Of a DNA stretch of 64,000 nt, positions 33,601-44,600 are shown one piece after another. How positions within the stretch are numbered: position 1 is the stretch's first letter; every line of letters begins with the position of its first letter. The DNA is from Mesocentrotus franciscanus. Taxonomy: Eukaryota > Echinodermata > Echinoidea > Camarodonta > Strongylocentrotidae. The DNA lies in contig CP137682.1 of the NCBI GenBank assembly GCA_037976565.1, positions 5,950,827 through 6,014,826 on the forward strand. The letters are read 5' to 3'. A program made the translations under genes and the position numbers. The notes under the pieces were generated by a model. The model saw only the letters and a program-made list of their open reading frames with translations. It did not search any database and had not been told where the DNA came from.

Positions 33601-36600
33601 CGAAGCAGTAGTAGGAGTAGAAGTAGTAGTAGTAGTAGTAGTAGTCGTCGAAGCAGTAGTAGCAGTTGTAGCAGTAGTATTAGTAGCTGTAGTAGTAGTA
33701 GTAGGAGGTACAAATAGAAGTGGTAATTGTCACTAACGATTGCAGAAAAAGAGGAAGGAACAGGCAGGAGAGAAAGAGGATTTGTTGAAGTATGTATGCA
33801 TCTCCACACAACATTGTCTATGTGTTGTAGAGGCATTGTGGTCTAGTGGATAAATCACTGAACTATAGATCACAAGGTACAGGGTTCAAATCCCATCTGG
33901 GCATTAACATCCATTGACAAGATGTCAATCTATATGTACATTTGCCACTCTCCACCCAGGTGTAAATAGATACTTGATGTGCTTGATCGCTAATTACTTT
34001 GGCGGCTCAGCCATAACTAGGGTAATAATGTCCAACTCTAAGCACCATCCAAGAGGGTCACTGTGGGATTGACATGAGGGCTATTTTAGTGGCTCTTATT
34101 AGTATTATTGTTGTTGATTAACTGAATTACCATAGCGTTTTTGCCTTGATGCCCTTCTCAAAATGAGAAAATTTGACCACTTTAATGTCAATTTGTTTTC
34201 AGCACTGATAGCATCTATTTCTAAGGAGCCAGATACAGAGAGTGATGATGATGATGCACCACCAGATGTATCCTTCTCATCGAGCAGACAAGAGGCCCTC
34301 GACTCCATCTCACAAGCTCTACAACAAACAAAGAGGTAAGGACAAAGGATTTCTTCCTTCAAGGGGCAATGGTGATTTTACAACATATGCTCTTTTGAAA
34401 AAATACTTGGCTGTCAAATTTTGATGCTAATCAAATTCTTTATAAGCAGCATCTAATCAAATTCTTATGTTCAACCCTGGACCTAACACTGTACCTCGCC
34501 CTAATTCTAACCGTAACCGTAACCCATAAGCCTATAAACCCTATTGGGTAAAAAAAAGATGTTGTATTGCCCTTTGCGACCGACCAAAAAATATTGAAAT
34601 CTACGGTCGGCTTTTTAAAAAAGTTTTTTTTTTTACCGTTTTTTAGAAGCATTCAAAACTGAGAAATATCAGCCCAAACAGGGAGGAAAAAAAAAGAAAA
34701 CAAAAATTCTGACCGACCAACCCATGTTTTGGCACTTAAAGGGCAAAACAACATCTTTTTTTTTTTAGGCCTAACCTCGACTCTTAACCTAACACCACAT
34801 CTGAAATATAGCCCTTACCTGTATCTTTCACAAAATGAATGTGCAGAAATTATGAATTGTATTATTTGATAACGGTGTTCACATTAAAAGACGCATAGTA
34901 GTGGGCTCTCATGGGGAATTCAACTCTCTCTTCCCCCCTCCCTCTCTCTCTCTCTCTATATATATATCTCTCTCATTAGTTTTCGGTGTTTACCCTATAA
35001 CAGGTGTTGTCAATCACCAGGATATGCTATGCTCTGCATTTTCCACCAATCGTCCCATATAGAAAAGTCATTATGTTACATTTTACTTAGTGAAGACTGT
35101 CCGAGAGACTAGGGGGTGTATCTTGATGGGACTACAGGTTTGCTGTGTGCAAGACTTGTACACCCATTAATGGTTTTTCCACCAAGTCTGGTGTCAGTGA
35201 AAACAGACCTACTACACCTGAAAACTGACTACCATCTCCCATTAAGTGAAAATTAAATTTCTTGAAAATAAGATTTGATCTCACTCAAAGAAACATTTTT
35301 TATAATTTTCTGCAAAGTGATGATCATTATATGGTGAAAATAGTAATTTGCCTGTAGGTGTTTTTCTTAAGTACCACAGTGTGTGTTGTGGAGCAAACAT
35401 GTACATACACTGTAAATTGCCAGTTATCTACCAAAACTTAAAGCCAATCTGCACTAGTTTGGCCAGGAGGGATTAGACCTCTCTGCATGGTCACTGACAG
35501 GTGGTTATCTCATCAAATCAGCTCTCATTTAACATTAGAATAAGGGGACCATGGGGGACCAACGGTCACTGCTTAGGCATTGTTTGCTATGTAGAGGGCG
35601 CAAGTAGCTATAAGTAGTACAGTGGGGCTTTAAAGCCCCTCTAAAGTGTTGGGAGCCCCAAAAATTTAGGGCAAAATTTCACTTAAATAAATTGTATAAT
35701 GATGTGAACAAGGATGTCATTTAAGACACACTTCTGCAAAGATTTTTAAAACAAATGTGTTTGAAGACAAATATTGAGGAAAGAACACAAAATTTGGGTA
35801 CAACAGAAAACCCAAATTTTGTATTCTTTTATCAATATGCGACTTCAAACACGTTTTATGGGGGAAAATCTTTGCAGAAGTGTGTCCTTTTTCACATCAT
35901 TATAAAATTGAAGTGAAATTTTGCGATCCTACTTCTGGCGAATTTGGGGCTCCCAACGCTTTAGAGGGGCTTTGATTATTATTTGGATGAAAATATTCAA
36001 TGCTGTATTTGTTTTCTTATTTATTTTACTGTATATTGCATTTGACTGATAGATAGCAATATGGCCCAAGATATTCTGCAAAAAAAAGAAACTTTTCAGA
36101 ATATTTCACTGGTTCATTTTCGCACCCTGCAGAGTCAAAATGTACAATTGAGTAACTATTTGGTCTTCTTTTCAACTTATGATTTCAGATCGGAGGAGAG
36201 AGCCAAGGAGAAGAGAAGGAATCGAGATAAACTCCTGAAGCTACAGAAAGAGCGGAAGAAGATTTCTCTGGAGCATTCCCGGCTACCAGAAGACTTCTTA
36301 TCTGAGGTTGCTAGGATACCAGATAGGTGAGTAGACTTGAAATACAGGCCCTTGCTTCATTAAAACAACTAACTTAAAACCATGTGTAACTGATTTTTAT
36401 TTGCCTTTTATAAATACCAAATCAGAATTGCAGTAATGTCCAGCTATTTCTTCATGCAAAACTGAAGTATATTGCATTTGCATGTAGGTATTAGAATCAT
36501 TCACCAAAATTGTGTTCCCATTATTCAATATATAAATAGTATATAACATGAAATCTACCTACAGTGTACATGATAGTATTTGTTAAAATGCTCTCATGTT

Positions 36601-38563
36601 GTTGTTTATATCTTTATGTAGAAGCAGTGTTTTTGCACATTTCATTGATTATTCTGTAAAAACAAAAGTGGTGATTCATGTTATTAAATTGAGACTCCCA
36701 TTCCCAGTGACTATCATTACTAAGCACCAACATTATATGTTTAGTATGAAAAGAGAGAAGATTATTTTATGTCATTCGTGGTAAAAAAAAGTTGATTTCT
36801 TCTTTTCACCAGACAACTCACTGAGCCCTCAGTTGCTGCTCGTACCCATCAAAAGACAAGGCAGGATACGCGTCACAAAATGTTTGATACTGATGACAAG
36901 ATGGACTTTGATGAGGGCGATGACTACATTCCTCTATCTCAGGATGAGCCCCAAATGGTTGAAGGCTTCGAGGTTCATGCAATCTCTCGCCAGAAGAAGG
37001 CGCCACCTCCTAAATCGGACATGGCTTTGGACTTCCTGCAGCAGCAGCTGTATGGAGCTAAGATCAAACGTGAATCAGGTACACACTCTGGATGTTCACA
37101 TATCTTATAAACCTTCAATACATTCATGAGCTCAAAACATTTATAGATTTCTTGTCTATTGAATTACCCGTGTTGAAAACATAAATAAAAAAGTTGGGCT
37201 TAGTAAGTTTCTCTTGGTAGTATATGAAGTTATGAAAAATACAGAATGCAAGGATGATAGTGAGGTTTAAGTTACATCACATGATGCCTTCAGTATTTGG
37301 AGTCACTAGTCCAACATATCCAGAAAGTAAAGATAACATTTTAGGTAAGGAAATATGCATAGGTATGATATTCAATATTTTGTCTATTTGTTTCTGTGTA
37401 TTACTAAAAGGTCTATTTTTTCTTCCCATTTCATTTTCCCAGTGATCAAGCACAAGGCTAGACTACTAAAACGCCAAGGAAAACCCAGTCTTGCTTTCCA
37501 CAATCCAAAAGGTAAGTATCCACAATCACTTTTTTAAAAAATGAATAGATACTCCCTTACTTTCCCCTTATTTAAAAAAAACAATTTTGACACAAGATGA
37601 TGTTACTTTACACAAAATAGAAATGAAATGGACTGAACCAAACAAATTTGAAGATAAATATTTCAGTTTCAGTAATAAGAAAATAAAGTTGAAAACATAA
37701 GGTTGTTTGTAAGACTTCAATATGTAGTTCATCCCAGAATCTACTTCACCATGTTGCTGCTATATTGTGGAGTTTCCAACAGGTTATTTTATGGTCCCAA
37801 TGTTCTCATTATAGAGAGTTTCCACTGTATACATCCATGTCTATTGGATTGAAAAATCTTCATAATAGTGTCACTAATTTGCAGGTCCAAACAATCTCCA
37901 AATATTGGTTTCCTAACATATTTACAGAATACAGTTTCCCTAAAAATGTAGTTTCGTTACCAGAAAATATGGCAAAGTCAAAGTGATAAGTTTTAGATAC
38001 ATTTCCTTGTGAATTAACATATTTTAGGGCTTAGATTGTCAACTCAGGAATTTAACAATTTGATAATTATGAGTAAAATTTGATGTTTTCAATATGAAGG
38101 TGTATGTTATCAGTGGCATATATTGGGTTCAGATATTTCAGGGGAGGTGAAGGAGCACAACTCTTAGTGGATTAAATGCAAATTAAAAATGTCATTGAGC
38201 AAGATTTGTGTGTGGGAGGAGGGGGGGTGTAGTGTCTTCTTTTCACATCGCTTTTTCCACCCTCCCTTTTTCTTTCTTCTCATACTAGTCATACTACCGG
38301 TAGTTGGATAAAAGGCATAATAAAAGATTGTTGATAAAGGTTTGTGCATGGTGGGGGGCAGTTGTAGCATCTTCTTTTCAGTCTTTTCCACTCTTTTTTA
38401 CCTTTTCTCTCCCTTCTCTTCTTCCCCCCTCCTTCCAATAGTAACAGTGTGATAACCATACCCTTTTTAAATCGACTTGTTCTGTTTTTGTTTTTCTCAT
38501 ACAGAAAGCAGGAGAAAGCGTAAACACCAGGGAAGTATCGGAGCAACAGCTGCAAGCCAGTGA
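31076..38563 (+). CDS. NOL7-like nucleolar protein, seven exons
   Basis: Exons by phase-consistent GT-AG junctions: 31076-31233, 32823-33265, 34203-34335, 36189-36326, 36813-37078, 37443-37511, 38505-38563. Total 1266 bp, 421 residues. The start ATGG has a good context (AAACCATGG), and the first exon encodes a basic MVKTRAQREQ leader. Residues about 147-188 are a Glu/Asp-rich acidic stretch. A basic helix follows (EERAKEKRRNRDKLLKLQKE), then FLSEVARIPDR. Near the C-terminus FLQQQLYG is followed by KARLLKRQGKPSLAFHNPK and a basic tail. This order (DDAPPDVSF, basic coiled region, F-x-x-x-LYG, KR-x-x-KP-x-x-xF) matches nucleolar protein 7, the metazoan relative of yeast Utp16, in small-subunit rRNA processing. 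It is longer than the human protein (257), mainly through the acidic insert. A poly(A) signal AATAAA is at 39054-39059. Exon structure is firm; the family name is inferred from memory. Confidence 0.85.
31672..32345. mobile_element. Long foldback element in intron 1 of the NOL7-like gene
   Basis: The left arm, about 31672-31947 (GTTTCATCGCAAAGCATGCT, CAGATTTCTAGTA, ATTTTTATCCTGTCGAATCA, TTTCATTCCAGTATCATTTG), is repeated in reverse complement at about 32099-32345. The loop is roughly 150 bp. Small ORFs on opposite strands in the two arms encode the same peptide words, which is expected of an inverted repeat and not evidence of a protein. Confidence 0.8.
33514..33720 (+). repeat. (AGT)n microsatellite in intron 2
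   Basis: About 200 bp of AGT/GTA triplets with a few AGA, CGA and GCA variants. Its minus strand gives a poly-Leu ORF that is an artefact. It is intronic to the NOL7-like gene, between exons 33265 and 34203. Confidence 0.95.
33830..34115 (+). mobile_element. tRNA-derived SINE in intron 2
   Basis: The head has a box A-like GTGGTCTAGTGGATAAAT and a box B GGTTCAAATCCC with correct spacing for a tRNA-type pol III promoter. A body follows with CCACTCTCCACCCAGGTGTA and a TATTAGTATTATTGTTGTTG tail. The same body occurs at 44935-45205 (+), 55195-55360 (-) and 63335-63500 (-). It looks like a tRNA but lacks complete cloverleaf pairing, so it is not called a tRNA gene. Confidence 0.75.
34549..34769. 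mobile_element. Foldback MITE in intron 3
   Basis: The left end AAAAGATGTTGTATTGCCCT is mirrored by AGGGCAAAACAACATCTTTT at about 34738-34760. Inner GACCGACCAA words are also inverted. The flanks are unusual: CTAACCGTAACCGTAACCC-like sequence on the left and CCTAACCTCGACTCTTAACC on the right. Confidence 0.65.
35624..35975. mobile_element. Foldback MITE, family with AAAGCCCCTCTAAAG ends, copy 1
   Basis: The left end AAAGCCCCTCTAAAGTGTTG, with GGAGCCCC, is mirrored by GGGGCTCCCAACGCTTTAGA and GGGGCTTT. Inner arms (ACACTTCTGCAAAGAT; GTGTTTGAAGACAAATATTG) are inverted as well, so nearly the whole 350 bp folds back. A second copy is at 52963-53325. It lies in intron 3 of the NOL7-like gene. The left flank is TTAA and the right TTGA, so a TTAA target is possible. 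Confidence 0.8.
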
Positions 38564-41439
38564 ACTTTTATTCACATCATTTTATTCTTCTGTACATCAA
38601 CTGAACATGTTGTTTAGAGCCAAAAGGCAATAACTTTTTGTTGGATTATATATGATATAATGCCCCTCTGACTCTCAGCAGACATTTATTGTAACAAAAA
38701 TGAATTGTTATCTTTAGGACTTACAAACTTTTAAATTTATTTTAAACACTATTTAATCATAAACAGTGCCTTGACTTGTATGCAACACGTGCTGCTGTCA
38801 AATGGAACAGTTGGTAACAGCAATCATCAATGAGTATAATATTACACAAATTACTTTTTAATGTGTTTTTTTTTCTTCAACTTCTTGCAGGTTGTTTAAA
38901 TTACCATGAAAAGTCTTTAAGAATATATATTTTAAAAAAAGTAGAATTATTTTTTGACATGTTTTTGCAATTGCAATCATGTGCACGTTGCAAATCAACA
39001 TGCTTTTCTATTGAGCATTAAGCTGAGAATTGTCTTTGTACATCACAGTAAGAAATAAAGTTTGGATTTACAGATAGTCATGATTTTATTTAAAGACAAG
39101 AATGAAATATATGACATTCAGATAGAGCAGGATAAGAAACCTGTCAGTTTGACTCCCCTTACGTCTTGCAATAAATCCTTGACGAAATCCTTGACTGTTT
39201 GGATTCCACTTAATTGGCCTGTATGTGCTGTATATTTATTTATTGGAAACTCATTGAAGCAAGCATCATGGTTCCCATGGTCATAGAAAAACCTGGAAAG
39301 TCATGCAAATTCAAGGAAATCGTGAGAAGGCAATCACAAACATGAAATAACATACGTGTATATCACTGTATGGTATTGCATTGAATTGATAAGGTTTATT
39401 GATAGACATTTAAAGTCACTGTTAAAAGCTGACACATCTGGAATACACAAATAAAACTGCTACATAATAAAACACATGTATCTGCACACTGCTTGGGTGC
39501 CGCAACCTATACCAAAACTATACCAAAAAAAATCTGTGGGGACCCTGAAACCCTGATCAAGGAAATTATCATGTACCTTCTTTTTTTTTGTATGAGAGCA
39601 ATTCTCATACATAATAATAATACGTTCGTAATATCATGTAACTTGTAATGTGAAAGTCTTTTTAGTTCAGGATTAAAAACTTATCAGAAATATCAGGAAA
39701 CGGATAGTCGAGGCTGGCAAAATTACAACAGTAATCTTCTCACCAAGGTTCCATTGTATTTGGTGCTGTTCACTTAATGTGGTTTAATATTTTGCAGGGT
39801 CAAACTACCCCATTGTAATAACATTTAGATATAAAGCAACAACGGTGGACTGGCAGAAGGCCTGCTCCATGCACTAGAAGGACATTGTAAAATGCATTGT
39901 TGTGGGGGGAGGGGGGTGTATTCATTTTAAAAAGTAAACAACTCTCAAAGAAAGCAGAAAAATCAGAGAAGCAGACTGGTGAAAGTTTGAATGTAATCGA
40001 ACAAACAAAAATGAGACAGTTATGAATTTTTACAACTTGTAATTACTATACATATGGGAACTACAAATTGGCAGAAACAGTAATGTCAGACAACTTTCCC
40101 ATGAACTTATATTACAAAGGTTGGATTGCCCTTTAACATGTAACAGCAAAAGGTTTGAATTTTAAAACAAGTTTAAACAAATTTGACAGGTTATTAATGA
40201 AAGAAAAACATGCGAAAATAATGGGCTTGTCATTTGCACGTTAGGCATCAGGTCATACTACTCTTAGTTGCAATTTTTTATTGTGGACAACCTTGAGGTT
40301 AATGATTTTATTGTTTTTCTTTCTTTCTTCGATGCAACTGACTTAAAAAGGTCTCTGGGGGTTTTTTTCATCTGAAAAAGAGTTGAGGTTAATTTTCCTT
40401 TAACATGTATGATACATTTTAATGATACAATGTACACGTATATGCATTAAATCATTGAATATAGATACTTACAAAATGTACATCATTCTGTCTTGTCAGT
40501 TTGTTCATTTGTGTGTGATAAAAGATGAAATAACCAGGCATATGTACATACAGGTATATGTCCATACTGAACATTGAATCACTTTAGTTCTGCAGGAAAA
40601 AAAGTCAATTTGGAAAGAACACAGTTCATCATGTGTTCATCACCATCTTAATTTACTTTAAGATAATATATAGGGATCAATAATGTGTAATTTAATGAAT
40701 TTAGGAACAATTGAAAGAAATCTATTGAAACATTATACCTGTGAATGTGTACATGTATTTCAAATGCAAAGTTATGTAGAAAATGAGTATTCTGAAAAGT
40801 TATGGTACCTCTTTATTTTGTAATTCTCCTCAAGTAGTACAAGTACATGTATACATGTAATATCAATCATCATCAATTTGACAGCATTTCCTCTTATGTT
40901 TCCAGGCAGAGTAAATGTCATGTTTTGTAAAACATAGGAATTGTAGCTTTGTAAAACAAAAGTATCCAACGGGATATAAACATACATACCGGTAACTTCA
41001 AAATGAAATTCAAAACGTTTAAAATTGAAAATGCCTTGGGATTCTACACACAAAGCTAAAAAAATGTTGCACTGTTTCATAAATTTAAAATTAACTTACA
41101 TCTACATATTTCAACCATGATAATAAATTATAACTTTATATCATTATTAACTTTCTTGATGTTTTCATGTAAAAAATCAGTTTCCACAAGAAACTGAAGA
41201 TGAAATTTATCAAATATCACTTCCTCAGACATCGCAGAAGTAAGCAAATGGGTAGATCAAGAGATAATTTTGGCAACTAGTTCTGTCTCTCTTTTTATTT
41301 TTGTTTGTAAATCAATATCTTTTGTATTCAATAGATATCAACCTTCAATACATATTTAATATACATATCAAAGTTCCATTCAGTCACATTACATAGACCC
41401 AATCCCAAGGTGTCTCAGATACCTCCATCTAAACATCTT
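38564..41439. other. Convergent intergenic region with 3'UTRs
   Basis: Holds the 3'UTR of the NOL7-like gene (AATAAA at 39054-39059) and, from the other side, the 3' end of the RRM gene (reverse-complement AATAAA candidates near 41294). No ORF has protein character. There are no strong repeats beyond short T- and A-runs. Confidence 0.6.
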
Positions 41440-41560
41440 GATTGGACAGTCTTGTTTGCTAGGATGTCTGTACAACCTTGCCATGACTTGAGACTTGTGA
41501 TGACTTGGTCCCTCAGGGTAGTTGAAGTTTCATCTCCACAGCTCTGTCCCTTTCAATATC
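41440..41560 (-). pseudogene. Decayed duplicate of the RRM gene's last exon
   Basis: The minus-strand sequence aligns with the terminal coding exon at 41634-41763. GACAGAGCTGTGGAGATGAA matches GACAGAGCTCTGAAGCTAAA, and ACCCTGAGGGACCAAGTCAT matches ACCCTGCGAGACAAAGTCCT; the GGCAAGGTTGTACAGACATC and TAGCAAACAAGAC words also match. The frame is interrupted (DRAVEMK, then a stop after LQLP, with TLRDQVITS only after a frame change). I read it as an ancient tandem exon duplication now lying in the 3'UTR. Confidence 0.7.
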
Positions 41561-41633
41561 ATGATTTCTTACTTGTCACTGGTCCTGCTTTGCAATTGTA
41601 AATAGGGGCTGAAGGTCTGAAAGAGTTGATCCG

Positions 41634-44600
41634 TTATGGTTCCTGCTTGCCAGGATGTCTGTGCGACCTTGCGATGGTTAGGACTTTGTCTCGCAGGGTA
41701 GGGTTCTTTAGCTTCAGAGCTCTGTCAACATCTTCACCTGAACTCAGCCAAACGAAGGCATACCTAGACAATATGATGATCAGAGATGAAATGTAGTCAT
41801 GAGCTGGCACATCTCAACTCCATGAGATTGAAATACAATACCTACATGGCCAATTTAGCATAGTTTATGAAACTGTTTTTGCATTGAAAATTACAATTCT
41901 ACATGTACTTCAAATCAAGGAAAAAACAGGAAATCCTACTTTTTATAACTGTGTAGATAGAGCTTTTTAATCCTTTTCTCTGAATAATGTTCTTTTTCAT
42001 GATTTGAAGCCTACATAAAAAAATTCTTCACAGATTATTTCAGATCTCTTTAAATTGCGACACCAAATGGTCAATTACATTATAATTAAATTTATATAAG
42101 CATACATTGAACTTGACCAAAAAAGAATGAGGGGAGGAAAGAGGATTTGTGAATGTTTGAGCCAGAAGGGCGTTAACTCATATATATGTTAACACCGATT
42201 TTACGTTGGTATGGCTCTGAACAGATGAAATGAGACATTAAACTATACTGAGAGACTGGAAGAAGACAAGAGAGCAAGCAAAGGAGACCAGAGAGAGAGA
42301 TAAAGAGACAGGGAAAGAGGTGAAGAGCGTGAAAGAGAGCACAAGAAAGACAAATTTCAATAGACAAAAAGAGGGGGTGACAGAGACAGAGAGAGTCGAG
42401 ATAAAGAGAGAGGAAGGGGGGGGGGAGAAATGGAGGCCAAGCTGTTCAAAACTTCTTTTTTTACTACTTGGAGCCAGAAGGACATTAATCAACTCTGTGT
42501 GAAATGATATGAGTTAACGCCCTTCTGGCTTCCAAGAGACATTATCTCCTGCTCTCACCCTCTTGATGTTTTATCGTTTCCTTTCTTTGGTAGGATGACG
42601 TTGGTAGGGTTACAGTTAGAGGTCTCAAAGAAAGCCATGACTCCATCTTCCTTGATCTTAGGATGGAGGTTGCTTACAAACAGTTTCCTCTTGAAGGTTG
42701 GATCTGAAAAAAGAACAAGATTTCATTTAACCTCTTGACTACTCAATTCTCTCATTTCCATAGGCTTAATCAAGTAAAAACCCTGGGGGTGTTTCACAAA
42801 GATCCTAAGTTGAACTTATCTCTAAGTTGGACTTAACAGTTATGGAAAGCCGTTAGCATCTATGAAAATATTTTGTAAAAGTTATTTAAAATGGCATAAA
42901 ATGTTGATTTAAATCATTCATATTTTCTATTATCAAGGAGATGTCACGTTCTTGATGTGGAATTTATAAAATGTCTAAAATACTTGCATTTTTGCTTTTG
43001 AATATATTTTATTTTCAGGCTACCAATGGCTCTCCATAATTTTCAAGTCCAACTTAGAGTTAAGTTCAACTTATGATCTTTGTGAAACACCCCCCTGTTC
43101 CAATAGTTAAAGGGTACAAAGCACAATCAACTGCACTTTACATTTGTGAATCCATGTTTGTAATCCAATATTCAAAATACAGCTTTGAATATTAGTCCTG
43201 TGAAGAGATATGACAATATGAAATACAGAAATTTCACACTAAACAAGGTCAACGGAACAATCAATTTAAAACTTACTGGTATTTGACACACCTTTCAAAT
43301 GGCAACACCAATTCGACAAGTTAATAACTTCACAGACTACTATGCTGACAAGGTATTTGGTTTTCGGAACAAATGGAACAAACTGATGTCATTTTAAGTG
43401 GGTCTAGGTGCACAGTTGTCACCTAGAATAACTAATGTAAACCTATCCTCTAACCAGATCAAGTAAAATAATCGAGGTATGCTAGTTCCATGTTTCTAAG
43501 AACAGAAAAGGGATTGTCTTTATCATGCTAAATAAACAAAGAATAAGAGTTTTATCTCAAATTTTCAAAATAAAGTAGTCATCTATTGTTGAAAGGTGCT
43601 TGTAAATGAAAGAAATTCTAAAAACAAAAAATGTCCATTCTGTTTTAAGATACAGAAGGTAATACATTGATCCATATGAAGACCACTCAAGGGAGACAAG
43701 AAAAATGGAGGTTACAGGCAGGTTGTCTCTTTAGAAGACACTACATTTAACAACTAAATTATTCATACCCCTCGTAAATTTGATGTTTTTGTGTTATTCG
43801 TAACTGAAGAATGAAAGGTGGTCTGGTTGAATTAGGGCCTTAGTTGAATACTTTTAGATGTAAGCTTGATATGTCACATTCTCAAGAAATATTAATCTGA
43901 ACAAATCCAAGCTGAAATCTTATCTTTTTTAACAATACCTGTACTTGGCACTATGACACTCATCCGAACTTTTTTCGTCCAAACTTTCTCATTCTTTCTA
44001 TTTTTCTTGTGTGCCTAGGAATAGCATTGTCTAGATAGACGGCGCTATACAAATGCCTATTATTATTATTATTTATTAATTTTTCACATACTTTAACAAT
44101 AATAAAACTTGGTAAGGGTATGAATAATTTAGTTGTTAACTGTATACATGTATATAAATATGGGATTCTTTAGTTCAGTACACATTTCAATTAGAAAAAA
44201 AATGTTTGAAAAAAAAAGGTCTTTATAGACAGTCCTTGTTTCCCTGTGCGTAGTCATCAAAGCAGGTTCAAATGAATAACTGTTGGTGGTCTTACCTTCA
44301 TTGCTGTTATCATCATTCAGCATGTGTATGAGGAGCTTACGATCCTTGCCTCTCAACGGTGAAGGCATACTGATACCATTCAACCTACAGAGCTTCTCTG
44401 CTTCATCGGCTGTGCTGCAGATGACGGTTGCATATCTGAAATGGAATAAAGAGAACGGTTATGAAGAGTACCAAGGGCTGTTTTTCTTCATTCTCTATTT
44501 TTCTTCTTCTCTTTTTTTTTCTTTCTTTAAATAACATGATAGCATATTTCATATAAATGGTGAGTAATAATCAAGACTTTAAAACCATAACATTTCAAGT

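Noticed and set aside
33468..33836. Minus-strand ORF with a very long poly-Leu stretch
   Set aside because: It is the translation of an (AGT)n microsatellite in an intron.
33838..33912. Possible tRNA gene
   Set aside because: Boxes A and B fit, but the stems do not pair as a cloverleaf, and a SINE body follows directly.
36061..36188. ATG-started extension of exon 4 of the NOL7-like gene
   Set aside because: It is intronic; the TTTCAG acceptor at 36183-36188 and the phase of the previous exon support a start at 36189.
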